From positions 78,419 to 142,418 of the forward strand of contig CAVRKA010000007.1 of assembly GCA_963722175.1 (NCBI GenBank): a stretch of 64,000 bases of DNA, read 5' to 3'. The notes beneath the pieces are model-generated. The model saw only the letters and a list, made by a program, of their open reading frames with translations, was not told the origin of the DNA and ran no database searches. The translations under genes and the position numbers were made by a program. This DNA is from WHSW01 sp963722175. GTDB lineage: Bacteria > Actinomycetota > Thermoleophilia > Solirubrobacterales > 70-9. Shown here one piece after another: positions 38,720 through 47,309 of this stretch (position 1 is its first letter; each line of letters opens with the position of its first letter).

Positions 38720-40069
38720 TCAGCAGGTCTGCATCTCGGGGCAGGTGGCGATCAAGGTGCGAAGCGCGTTCTGGCGCAGCAGGCGGTAGGGCTCCTGCTC
38801 CCACTCCTCGACCGCGGAGGCGGCGACCGAGTTCGCGTAGCGCTCGAACCCCTTGCGGGTCTTCGGGCTGAGCAGCGGGTTGCCCCAGAACTTCAGCGCC
38901 TTGCGAACCGCGGCGTTGGTCGTCTCCTTCGCGCTGTAGGACTGCTCGTCGTCGATCATGTCGTCGCCGACGATCTCGTTCGCGGCGATCCAGCGGCCGC
39001 GGTAGGTCGAGGTGTCGAGCCAGCGCGCGTCGTTCCACCCGGAGACGTTCGGGGGGCGGAAGAGGCGCTGGCCCGCGATGTCGCTGACCCACGACCACTC
39101 GCCGCTCACCCCCTTGCGACGTGCGCGGTGGAGCCCGGCGATGTAGACGATCGGGGGCTTCACCATCGCCGGCCCCCGGTAGAAGGCCGGGTGCATGAGG
39201 ATCGCCTCGACCACCGGCCGGACGTTGTAGCCGCTCGAGACGTAGAGGTGCTCGAGCGCCTGGCGATCGGCCGTCTTCGGCGGCACGGGGATGAAGTAGC
39301 TCCAGAGCTTGTTGACGAAGAACGTCTTGTGAGCCGCGTGGCCGACGCAGAGGCGGCAGGAGTCCTCCCAACCGAAGGCGCCGAGCTGGCCGAAGACCGT
39401 CTTCAGGCCGGCGTCGTGACGGCGCGCGTCAACGCGGAAGTTGACGTAGCCGACGTCGTCCTCCCAATCGGCGGTCCAGCCGGTCAGCGCCCGCGCCTGC
39501 TCGCGGACGTCGTCCTCCGAGTACGGATAGCCGGACGCGTCGGAGGCGCCGAGCGTGAACAGCTCCATCATCTCGCGGGCGAAGTTCTCGTTCGGGGCGC
39601 GCCTCGTGTTCTCGAGCCCGGAGAGCCAGACCAGCATCGCCGGGTCGACGGTGACGTCGAGCAGCAGGTCCGAGAACGGGCCCATCCAACGGCGCTCGAA
39701 CAGCTGCACCTGCTCGATCGAGTGCTGCTGGCTGTCGACGTCGCCGGTCGCGAACCAGTCGTGCCAGATCAGCGCCATCCGCTCGACCAGCGGGTGGTTG
39801 GTGCGCACCATCCGATCCAGCCACCAGAGCACGTCGTGACCCCAGGCGTCGAACGGCGCGATCGGCAGCCCGTCTTCGTCCAGCGGTGCCGGCCCCTTGA
39901 GGACCTCCGGCCCCCTCGGCCGGGTCAGCGAGCGCACCGCGCCCCTCAGGTTGAAGCGCTTGGCGAGCTTTCTGGCCTCGCCGGGCCGCGGCCCGAAACC
40001 GGCGCGCCAAAGCAGGCGAGCGGCCTGGCGCTCGCCGAACTTCCCGTGATAAACAGGGAGGTCCGCCAT
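38720..40069 (-). CDS. DUF1800 protein
   Basis: A 449-residue protein with family hallmarks: AARLLWRAGFGPRPGEA, MALIWHDWFAT, NENFAREMMELFTLG, FVNKLWSYF and PPNVSGWNDARWLD. No clear signal peptide is seen, so export may depend on its DUF1501 partner. It is the first gene of the operon, ends 14 bases before DUF1501 and is divergent from the CocE-type hydrolase. Function unknown. Confidence 0.9.
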   Translation of the reverse strand: MADLPVYHGKFGERQAARLLWRAGFGPRPGEARKLAKRFNLRGAVRSLTRPRGPEVLKGPAPLDEDGLPIAPFDAWGHDVLWWLDRMVRTNHPLVERMALIWHDWFATGDVDSQQHSIEQVQLFERRWMGPFSDLLLDVTVDPAMLVWLSGLENTRRAPNENFAREMMELFTLGASDASGYPYSEDDVREQARALTGWTADWEDDVGYVNFRVDARRHDAGLKTVFGQLGAFGWEDSCRLCVGHAAHKTFFVNKLWSYFIPVPPKTADRQALEHLYVSSGYNVRPVVEAILMHPAFYRGPAMVKPPIVYIAGLHRARRKGVSGEWSWVSDIAGQRLFRPPNVSGWNDARWLDTSTYRGRWIAANEIVGDDMIDDEQSYSAKETTNAAVRKALKFWGNPLLSPKTRKGFERYANSVAASAVEEWEQEPYRLLRQNALRTLIATCPEMQTC

Positions 40070-40143
40070 TGGTTAGTGCAATCGGCGCGATCTCCAGTTC
40101 CTTTAGTGGCGCGGACGGCGTCCCTGGACGCGAGACTGAGGGG

Positions 40144-41985
40144 GTGCGAACCTTCCTTGCCACCGTGTGCGCGACGTGCCTGCTCGGCGGCCTCGCGCTC
40201 CCGGCCGGCGCCGGCGCCGCCGCGACGCCGCTCGGGCTCACCGATTGCGGCACCGCCGGGGACGCCTACTCGTGCTCGGGCCTGGTCACGACCTGGGACG
40301 GGGTGCCGCTCGACACCACCGTCGCCCTGCCGAGCGCGACGGCCACCGGACCGCTACCGCTGATCGTCCTGGTCCACGGGTTCGGGAACTCGAAGTACGA
40401 GTATCTGAACCCCGACGAGACCGTCTACACCGGCAACGCCTTCACCTGGGCCCGCGCCGGATACGCGGTCCTCACGTTTACCGCGCGCGGGCTCTGGGGA
40501 TCGTGCGGGACCCCGGACGCGCGGGCGGCCAATCCGGCCGCGTGCGCGCGCGGATACATCCACCTCGCCGACATCCGCTACGAGGTCCGCGACATCCAGG
40601 AGCTGATCGGCCAGCTGGTCGACGACGGCACCGCCGACCCGGCGGCGATCGGGGTCGCCGGCGACAGCTACGGCGGCGGCCAGTCGCTGATGCTGGCGGC
40701 GCTGCGCGACCGGGTGATGCTCCCCGACAGCTCGCTGGTGCCCTGGCGCAGCCGCGCCGGGACGCCGCTGCGAATCGCGGCCGCGGCCCCCGTGATCCCG
40801 TGGAGCGACCTGATCTCGGCGGCCGCTCCGAACGGCCGCGTCGCTGCGACGGGCGTCACCCCGAAGATCAAGGCGACCAGCCCGGTCGGGGTCGTGAAGC
40901 AGACCTTCGTCAACGCGATTTTCCTCGCGGCCCAGACCGCGACGGGGCCCGGCCAGCCGGTCGGCGAGCCGTTCATCCCCGGGCGGCCGATGGGCTTCCT
41001 CGCCCCGCCGGGGCTCGACCCGGAGGCCGACGTCGCGCACTGGGTCACCCGCACCGACCAGGGCGAGCCCTACGACGACGCTTCCGCGCGGGAGGTCGTC
41101 GAGCTGCTGACCCGCTACCACTCCGCCTACTACGTCCCCACCGGGGGCAGCGGCCCGGCGCCCGTGCTGCTCTCGGCCGGGTTCACCGACGACCTCTTCC
41201 CGGCGGACGAGTCGCTGCGGTTCGCCAACCGCACGCAGAGGAAGTTCCCGGACGTCCCCGTCTCGGTCCTGCTCGGCGACTTCGGCCACCAGCGTGCCTC
41301 GAACAAGAAGAACGAGCGCGAGCGCCTGATCCGCGCGATCCGGGCCTGGATGGACCGCTTCCTCCGGGACGCGGGGCGCAGGGCGCGCGAAGGCGTCACC
41401 GCCTTCGTCCAGAGCTGCCCGCGGACGCAGCCCACCCGGCGGCCGATGCGGGCGCCGACCTTCGCCGCGCTCTCGCGCGGCGCGATCCGGATCCGCGCGA
41501 GGGAGGCGGGGACGATCAGCTCGTCCGGGGGCGACCCGACGGTTGGCCCGATGATCGACCCGGTCGCCGGCGGCGGGGACGCCTGCGTCGAGGTCGACCC
41601 GGCCGAGTCTCCGGGCACCGTCACGCTGACGAAGACCGTGCGCCCGGGCCGGGCGGTGACCTTGATCGGCGCCGTCAAGATCCACGCCGAGCTGGCGATC
41701 GACGGCGCCGACCCGACGGGATCGCAGATCGCCGGGCGGCTCTGGGACGTCGCCCCAGACGGCGCCGGCCAGCTGCTCGTCGCCCGCGGGAGCTTCCGCC
41801 CCAAGCGCCAGGGCGCCGACGCCTGGCAGCTCCACCCCGCCGCCTGGCGCTTCCGCCCCGGCCACACGATCAAGCTCGAGCTGCTCGGCAACGACATCCC
41901 CTACTCGCGGGCGTCGAACGACTCGTTCGAGATCGCGCTCACGAATCTGAGGGCCCGGCTGCCGGTTCGGCGCCCGCCGCGCTAG
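40144..41985 (+). CDS. Exported CocE/NonD-type hydrolase
   Basis: A 613-residue protein with a signal peptide (MRTFLATVCATCLLGGLALPAGAGA, from the GTG at 40144). The alpha/beta hydrolase domain has LIVLVHGFGNSKYEY (oxyanion hole), the nucleophile elbow GDSYGGGQ, DDLFPADESL (Asp) and GDFGHQRAS (His), the Ser-Asp-His triad of X-Pro dipeptidyl-peptidase/CocE relatives. The C-terminal 200 residues form a PepX_C-like jelly roll (GRLWDVAPDGAGQLLVARG). Likely an extracellular esterase or peptidase. Confidence 0.85.
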   Translation: MRTFLATVCATCLLGGLALPAGAGAAATPLGLTDCGTAGDAYSCSGLVTTWDGVPLDTTVALPSATATGPLPLIVLVHGFGNSKYEYLNPDETVYTGNAFTWARAGYAVLTFTARGLWGSCGTPDARAANPAACARGYIHLADIRYEVRDIQELIGQLVDDGTADPAAIGVAGDSYGGGQSLMLAALRDRVMLPDSSLVPWRSRAGTPLRIAAAAPVIPWSDLISAAAPNGRVAATGVTPKIKATSPVGVVKQTFVNAIFLAAQTATGPGQPVGEPFIPGRPMGFLAPPGLDPEADVAHWVTRTDQGEPYDDASAREVVELLTRYHSAYYVPTGGSGPAPVLLSAGFTDDLFPADESLRFANRTQRKFPDVPVSVLLGDFGHQRASNKKNERERLIRAIRAWMDRFLRDAGRRAREGVTAFVQSCPRTQPTRRPMRAPTFAALSRGAIRIRAREAGTISSSGGDPTVGPMIDPVAGGGDACVEVDPAESPGTVTLTKTVRPGRAVTLIGAVKIHAELAIDGADPTGSQIAGRLWDVAPDGAGQLLVARGSFRPKRQGADAWQLHPAAWRFRPGHTIKLELLGNDIPYSRASNDSFEIALTNLRARLPVRRPPR

Positions 41986-41990
41986 CTCCG

Positions 41991-42281
41991 CTAGCGGTAA
42001 GCCGGGCCGGGCCGGACGTCCTCGACCTCGGGCAGGTCCATGTCGAGCCCGCAGTGCGTGCAGACCTGGACGTGGATCTTCTGCACCTTCCCGCACTGCG
42101 GGCAGCGGCGCTCGGGCTCGGCGTTCTCGTCGCGCTGCACGAATGCGGCGATCAGGCCGAACAGCGGCAGCACCGTGCCAACCGCGAACCAGATCCAGAA
42201 CGAGCTCCCCTTGGCGCGGCCGACGAACCCGGTGGCGAGGCCGAAGCTGACCGCGATCAGGACGTAGAGACCGCCAGCCAT
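41991..42281 (-). CDS. Small membrane protein with zinc ribbon
   Basis: A 96-residue protein with two N-terminal hydrophobic segments (LYVLIAVSFGLATGFV and FWIWFAVGTVLPLFGLIAAFV) and a C-terminal zinc ribbon: CPQC, 12 residues, CTHC. Such proteins are common and uncharacterised; the ribbon would face the cytoplasm. It converges with the CocE-type hydrolase, 5 bp apart. Confidence 0.72.
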   Translation of the reverse strand: MAGGLYVLIAVSFGLATGFVGRAKGSSFWIWFAVGTVLPLFGLIAAFVQRDENAEPERRCPQCGKVQKIHVQVCTHCGLDMDLPEVEDVRPGPAYR

Positions 42282-42375
42282 GCCTGCAAGTTAGCCCAAC
42301 GCCGTTCTCGCGTTGACTTGCCCCCGCGACTGCGGGAGGGTGGAGCGTCGGTCCACCCAGACACGGAGGTCAACC

Positions 42376-43530
42376 ATGTCCGTCAAGCGCAACCCGCGCC
42401 GCCCCTCGCATCGACTCCGGAGGCGCCTGATCGCGGCGCTCGCCGTCGTTGCGACGACGAGCTGGCTCGCAGTCTTTGCGTCGCCCGGCGTCGCCGCTGC
42501 CGGCAGTGTCTATTTCGACGGGAGCAGCAACGCCGCCGCAGGGGGGACCCTCTTCAACGGGACGTTCACCGGGATCTCAAACGTCGGTCTCGGTGATGAG
42601 GTGATGCCGGATCTCGTCGGCGGCAGCCACAACGCCGGGCTCGGAGACGCGGCGCTGTTCAGCGTCACCAACGGCAGCGACGACACCGCGACCGGCTACG
42701 CCGCGCTTTTCAACAACACGACGGGTTTCGAGAACACGGCTACCGGTTCGCGCGCGCTCCAGGAGAACAACGCCAGCTACAACGTGGCCAACGGGTCTTC
42801 GGCGCTGCGCGACAACACCTCCGGACTGGGCAACACCGCGGTCGGAGCCAACTCCCTCTACAACAACACGTCCGCCAACGACAACGTCGCGGTCGGCGTC
42901 AACGCGCTGTATGCGAACACCGTCGAGAACTACAACACGGCGCTGGGCAGCGGGGCCCTCTACTCCAACACCGGTGGCAGCTCGAACGTCGGCGTCGGGC
43001 GCGAGGCCCTGCACGCCAACACCACCGGCGACGGCAACGTCGGAGAGGGCTTTCAGGCGCTGCTCGCGAACACCACCGGCGGCTTCAACGTCGCCTCGGG
43101 CTATCGGGCGTTGCTCGCCAACATCGGCGGCGAGCGAAACGTCGCGATCGGCCGCCACGCGCTCGACTCCAACACCAACGGTGACTTGAACGTCGCCCTC
43201 GGCGCCGGCGCCGGAGCGAACCTGACCACCGGCTCGAACAACATCGACATCGCCCACCCCGGCGTCGCCGGAGAGTCGGGGGCGATCCGGATCGGCAAGT
43301 CCGGGCTGCAGACCGCCGCCTACATCCAGGGAATCAGCGGCAAGACGATCGCGGGACCGAGCCAGGTGGTCCGGGTCAACGCCGCCGGCCAGCTCGGCAC
43401 GGCGACCGCCGCGGCTTCGGGTGGAGGCGCGGGGCTGCGCAGCGTCGTCAAGCGGCTGAGCGCCAAGGTCAAGCGCCAGCAGCGCGTGATCGACCAGCTC
43501 GGTACCAAGCTCCGGGGGCTCGGTGACTAG
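42376..43530 (+). CDS. Exported solenoid protein of 17-residue repeats
   Basis: A 384-residue protein with a long signal peptide (residues 1-45, twin basic start then IAALAVVATTSWLAVFASPGVAAA). Residues about 75-300 are roughly 12 tandem repeats of a 17-residue unit with consensus NTAxGxxALxxNTTGxx, as in trimeric head fibres and autotransporter passenger beta-rolls. A short domain around GAIRIGKSGLQTAAYIQGI follows, then a C-terminal coiled coil (VKRLSAKVKRQQRVIDQLGTKL). No outer-membrane anchor exists, as expected for a monoderm. GGAGGT precedes the ATG. It is probably a trimeric surface fibre; partners unknown. Confidence 0.8.
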   Translation: MSVKRNPRRPSHRLRRRLIAALAVVATTSWLAVFASPGVAAAGSVYFDGSSNAAAGGTLFNGTFTGISNVGLGDEVMPDLVGGSHNAGLGDAALFSVTNGSDDTATGYAALFNNTTGFENTATGSRALQENNASYNVANGSSALRDNTSGLGNTAVGANSLYNNTSANDNVAVGVNALYANTVENYNTALGSGALYSNTGGSSNVGVGREALHANTTGDGNVGEGFQALLANTTGGFNVASGYRALLANIGGERNVAIGRHALDSNTNGDLNVALGAGAGANLTTGSNNIDIAHPGVAGESGAIRIGKSGLQTAAYIQGISGKTIAGPSQVVRVNAAGQLGTATAAASGGGAGLRSVVKRLSAKVKRQQRVIDQLGTKLRGLGD

Positions 43531-43552
43531 GGCCTGAGCGACAGGCCGAGTC

Positions 43553-44911
43553 CTAGAGGATCGGGAGGAAGCGCTCGAGCTCCCAGGGAGTCACCTGGAC
43601 GCGGTACTCCTCCCACTCCTCGCGCTTGACCTCGATGAAGCGCTTGAAGGTGTGCTCGCCGAGGATCCGCAGGACGAGCTCGGACTCGGCGGCGATCTCG
43701 ATCGCCTCGCCGAGCGTCTCGGGAAGCTGCTCGATCCCGCGCTGGTGGCGCTCCTCGGGGGTCAGGTGGTAGAGGTTCTGCTCCATCGGCTCGGGCAGCT
43801 CGTAGCCGTGCTCGACCCCCTCGAGGCCGGCGTGCAGCATGCCGGCGAAGCACAGGTACGGGTTGCAGGCCGGGTCGGGGCAGCGCAGCTCGGCGCGCGT
43901 CGCCCCCTCCTTTCCCGGGTGATACAGCGGCACCCGGATCAGCGCCGAGCGGTTGCGGCGTGACCAGGCGGCGTAGACCGGCGCCTCGTAGCCCGGGACG
44001 AGCCGCTTGTAGGAGTTCACCCACTGCGCGAACAGGCACGAGATCTCGCGCGCATGACGGAGCTGGCCGGCGATGAACGCCTTCGCCGTGTCGGAGAGGA
44101 AGTACTGGTCGTCGGCGTCGTAGAAGGCGTTGCGCCCGTCCTTGGCAAGCGACTGGTGGACGTGCATCCCGGAGCCGTTCTCGCCGAACAGCGGCTTCGG
44201 CATGAAGGTGGCGTGCCAGCCGTACTTCATCGCGTACTCCTTGACCGTGATCCGGTAGGTCATGCAGTCGTCGGACATCGCGAGCGCGTCCTTGTAGCGC
44301 ATGTCGACCTCGTGCTGCGAGGGCCCGACCTCGTGATGGGCGTACTCGACGTGGATGCCGAGCTGCTCGAGCGCGAGGATCGTCTCGCGGCGGACGTCGG
44401 AGCCGGCGTCGAGCGTGGTCAGGTCGAAGTAGCCGCCCTCGTCGAGGACCTCGGGGGTCCCGTCCTCCGGCCGCGCGTCCTTGAAGTAGAAGTACTCGAG
44501 CTCGGGGCCGATGTTGTACGTGTCGAAGCCCATCTCCTCGGCGCGCTTCAGCGCCCGGCGCATGATCCAGCGCGGATCGCCCTCGTATGGCTCGCCGCCG
44601 GGGACCTGGACGTCGGCGAACATGCGGCCGGTCGCCTTCTCCTCCGGGCGCCACGGCAGGATCGCGAACGTCGACGGATCGGGCATCGCGATCATGTCCG
44701 ACTCCTCGATCGGGTTGAAGCCGGTGATCGAGGAGCCGTCGAAGCCCATCCCGCCCTCGAACGCGTCCTCGAGCTCCGAGGAGTTGATCGAGAACGACTT
44801 CAGCTGACCGAGGACGTCGGTGAACCAGAGGCGGATGAAGCGGACGTCGTGCTCGCGCACGGCTTTGATGACGTCCTCGGCGCTCTCCGGGCGCTTGACC
44901 TCGTCTGCCAT
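43553..44911 (-). CDS. glnA: Glutamine synthetase type I
   Basis: A 452-residue dodecameric enzyme that makes glutamine from glutamate, ammonia and ATP. Motifs: GGMGFDGSSITGF, ELEYFYF (metal Glu), HHEVGPSQHEVD, GENGSGMHVHQS (ATP-binding loop) and ELRCPDPACNPYL. The NLYHLTPEE segment keeps the Tyr that is adenylylated in GSI-beta enzymes, though the overall length is that of the shorter GSI type. The Arg used for feedback inhibition in Bacillus (GFVRIEESDM) is replaced here (GFNPIEESDM). It is monocistronic on the minus strand. Confidence 0.93.
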   Translation of the reverse strand: MADEVKRPESAEDVIKAVREHDVRFIRLWFTDVLGQLKSFSINSSELEDAFEGGMGFDGSSITGFNPIEESDMIAMPDPSTFAILPWRPEEKATGRMFADVQVPGGEPYEGDPRWIMRRALKRAEEMGFDTYNIGPELEYFYFKDARPEDGTPEVLDEGGYFDLTTLDAGSDVRRETILALEQLGIHVEYAHHEVGPSQHEVDMRYKDALAMSDDCMTYRITVKEYAMKYGWHATFMPKPLFGENGSGMHVHQSLAKDGRNAFYDADDQYFLSDTAKAFIAGQLRHAREISCLFAQWVNSYKRLVPGYEAPVYAAWSRRNRSALIRVPLYHPGKEGATRAELRCPDPACNPYLCFAGMLHAGLEGVEHGYELPEPMEQNLYHLTPEERHQRGIEQLPETLGEAIEIAAESELVLRILGEHTFKRFIEVKREEWEEYRVQVTPWELERFLPIL

Positions 44912-45081
44912 GGCGCAACACTAATCCGTGACGGATCCGCCTGCGTACTAGTAGTTGGTCCAGAGATTTGCTTTTTGGACCGCCCCGATGTACGGTGCTT
45001 ACTGCAGGTAAGTAACAGGCTAAAAGTAAAGTAAAGGCGGGTTAACGGCGGGCTAAAGGCCCGGCCGACGGAGGACCGACG
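44912..45081. other. Divergent regulatory region of glnA and the CMD gene
   Basis: This 170-bp gap is clearly less GC-rich than its surroundings. It contains an inverted pair GGTCC...GGACC near 44958-44986 and a run of near-direct TAAAG/TAAC units (45014-45056, GGCTAAAAGTAAAGTAAAGG). No firm -35/-10 pair can be assigned. It must hold the promoters of both divergent genes. Confidence 0.4.
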
Positions 45082-45648
45082 ATGACCATCAAGACAGACG
45101 TCAGCCGTTTCCACATCCACGACGAGCTCACCGCCCCCGAGGGGAGCGTGAAGATCCTGAAGAGCGTGCAGGGCGCCGCGGGTGGGATCTCGAAGTTCAT
45201 CGGCGTCCTCGCCGGCGCGCCGGCCGCGCTCCGCGCCTACGCACGGATGCGCCACGAGCTGCGGGCCGGCGCCCTCCCCCAGGCGACTCGCGAGCGGATC
45301 GCGCTCGGGGTCGCCGAGCGGCGCGGCGACCCCTATTCGATCGCCCAGCACGCGCGCACGGCGCGCGCCGCCGGCCTCGGGATCGACGAGGTCACCCGGG
45401 CCCGGCGCTTCCAGTCCAGCGATCCCAAGCACCAGGCGCTGCTCACCTTCCTCGAGGCGCTGCTCAACAGCGACAGCCGTCCGGACCAGCACCTCGGCGA
45501 GGAGGCGCGCGAGGTCGGCTGGACCGACGAGGAGCTGCTCGAGGCCGTCGCGCAGCTGGCGATGAACGAGTTCCAGAGCCTGATCGCGAACGCCGCCGCG
45601 CTACCCCAGGACAAGGCCGACTCCTCGGTGCTTCCGGCGGCCGCCTGA
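45082..45648 (+). CDS. Carboxymuconolactone decarboxylase-like (AhpD fold) protein
   Basis: A 188-residue all-helical protein with the CMD core GISKFIGVLAGAPAALRAYARM, LPQATRERIALGVAERRG and SIAQHARTARAAGLG. Family peroxidases use a CxxC at the position of 'RRGDPYSIAQH'; both Cys are absent here, so AhpD-type peroxidase activity is unlikely. GGAGG lies 9 bases before the ATG. It is divergent from glnA. Role unknown. Confidence 0.8.
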   Translation: MTIKTDVSRFHIHDELTAPEGSVKILKSVQGAAGGISKFIGVLAGAPAALRAYARMRHELRAGALPQATRERIALGVAERRGDPYSIAQHARTARAAGLGIDEVTRARRFQSSDPKHQALLTFLEALLNSDSRPDQHLGEEAREVGWTDEELLEAVAQLAMNEFQSLIANAAALPQDKADSSVLPAAA

Positions 45649-45727
45649 GCGCGGTCGCCGGGCAGGCCGCGCGCTACTGGAGCTTGCCCTCCCACTCGAG
45701 CTTCCGGTTGGTTCCAAACGGCTTACC

Positions 45728-47188
45728 TCAGCGACAACCAGTCCCCGAGCAGTCCTGCAATGCCTGCAGGCGCCTCGTCAGGTCCTCGCGCTCCGCGAGG
45801 TAGCTCGGATCGTCGGCTCGGTTTTCCAGTTCGTAGGGATCCGTCTCCAGGTCGTACAGCTCGACTCCGCCCTCCTCGTGACGCACGAGCACCCAGCGCT
45901 GGGTCCGCAGGGCCCGGTATGGCTGGCCCGCCGGACGGTCGCGCTCGATGACGAGGGCCCGGTCGGCCCCGGCATCGCCGTCGCGCGCCAGCGGTCGCAG
46001 GGAGACGCCGTCGGTGTGGCGGCGCGGGTCCTGTCCGGCCGCATCGAGCACCGTCGGGGCGAGGTCGATGTTGCCGACGGGCTGGTCGCGGACGATTCCA
46101 GCCGGAAAGCCGGGCCCTCGCACCAGCAGCGGTACGCCGGCGGACTCCTCGTAGGCAAGCTCCTTGCCGTCCAACCGGTGCTCGCCGAGGAGGTAGCCGT
46201 TGTCCGAAGTGAACACGACCAGGGTGCGCCGCAGCTCGTGACTGCGGCGAAGCTCGTCGATGAGTCGCTCGACCGCATCGTCGACCGCAAGCAGGCTCTC
46301 GAGCCTGCTGCGATACAGGCGCTCCAGCGCGCGGATCTCGGCGCGGCCGAGGGAGGGCCGGCGGAGGAAATCCGGCTTGTCGGTGACGTCGGACTCGTTG
46401 AACGACGGCGGCCTCGGGAGCTCTCTCGCCTGGAAGTCGTCGAGGTGGCGCGGCGCCGGCCGCGGATTGCGGTGCGGCGTCCCGCCGAACAGCTCGTCGA
46501 ACTCCGCGTGCGGGGCGAGCGTGGCGAGGGTGAGGAAGAACGGTCGACGACCGGGCGCGGCCGCTCGGATGAACCGGGCCGCGTGGCGACCGAGAACGTC
46601 CGTCTGGTAGTCGCTCGGGGCCGAGCCGTAGCGGCGCAGCTCGCCGTCCACGTTCAACTCGTAGCCGTACATCCGCTTGTCGGTGCCGGCGGTGAGCGTC
46701 GCCCACTGACTCCAGCCCGGCGGAATCGCGCGCGGATTCGCGTGGCCGTAGTCGTTCAGATACTCGCCGACGTAGGCGGTCCGGTAACCCGCACGCTGCA
46801 TTCGCACCGGCAGGGTCAAGCGGGGAGGAACCTCGCGGCGAAAGGCCGGATACCCGCCGCCGGGCGCATCGTTCGAGGTGATGCCGTGGTTGTGCGCGTA
46901 CACGCCCGTGAGGAAGGTCGCGCGCGACGGACAGCAGAGGGGATAGGTCGCGATCGCGTTCGCGAACTTCACCCCGTGTCGCGCGAGCAGGCGCCGCGTG
47001 TCGTGCATCACCCGCAGCGAGCGATCGTCCTGATCGTCGGTGAGGATCACAACGACGTTGGGCAGCGGCGTCGCCTTCGTCGACGGCGCGCGTGCCGCCT
47101 GCGGGGCGGCCGCGATCACGGCAGCTGCCAATGCCCCCACGCCGGCGGTCGCGGCCATCGCGAGCTGCCTGCCCCGCTCCCTGGTCAT
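45728..47188 (-). CDS. Exported sulfatase (formylglycine type)
   Basis: A 486-residue arylsulfatase-family enzyme with an N-terminal signal/TM segment. NVVVILTDDQDD holds the metal Asp pair, and LCCPSRATFLTG contains the CxPxR motif whose Cys becomes formylglycine. VVFTSDNGYLLGEH supplies further metal ligands Asp-Asn. The C-terminal subdomain has RWVLVRHEEGGVELYDLETDPYELEN. The substrate (sulfated glycan or small ester) is unknown. A formylglycine-generating enzyme is not in the window. Confidence 0.9.
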   Translation of the reverse strand: MTRERGRQLAMAATAGVGALAAAVIAAAPQAARAPSTKATPLPNVVVILTDDQDDRSLRVMHDTRRLLARHGVKFANAIATYPLCCPSRATFLTGVYAHNHGITSNDAPGGGYPAFRREVPPRLTLPVRMQRAGYRTAYVGEYLNDYGHANPRAIPPGWSQWATLTAGTDKRMYGYELNVDGELRRYGSAPSDYQTDVLGRHAARFIRAAAPGRRPFFLTLATLAPHAEFDELFGGTPHRNPRPAPRHLDDFQARELPRPPSFNESDVTDKPDFLRRPSLGRAEIRALERLYRSRLESLLAVDDAVERLIDELRRSHELRRTLVVFTSDNGYLLGEHRLDGKELAYEESAGVPLLVRGPGFPAGIVRDQPVGNIDLAPTVLDAAGQDPRRHTDGVSLRPLARDGDAGADRALVIERDRPAGQPYRALRTQRWVLVRHEEGGVELYDLETDPYELENRADDPSYLAEREDLTRRLQALQDCSGTGCR

Positions 47189-47309
47189 GCGATGGCCGAA
47201 GGGTACTCCGTCGCTTGACCGCCCAACCGCGCCCGCACAGCTGCACGCCGTGTTTCACCACATCCGGCACGCGCATCCTTCACGGCCGCGCCGTGTTGAG
47301 ATCCTTGTC

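Noticed and set aside
42313..42341. TTGACT...GAGGGT as a promoter of the repeat protein
   Set aside because: The -35-like box is good but the -10 box is poor; it cannot be separated from chance in this GC content.
45082..45648. Alkylhydroperoxidase AhpD
   Set aside because: The fold matches, but the catalytic CxxC is absent, so only the broad CMD family can be claimed.
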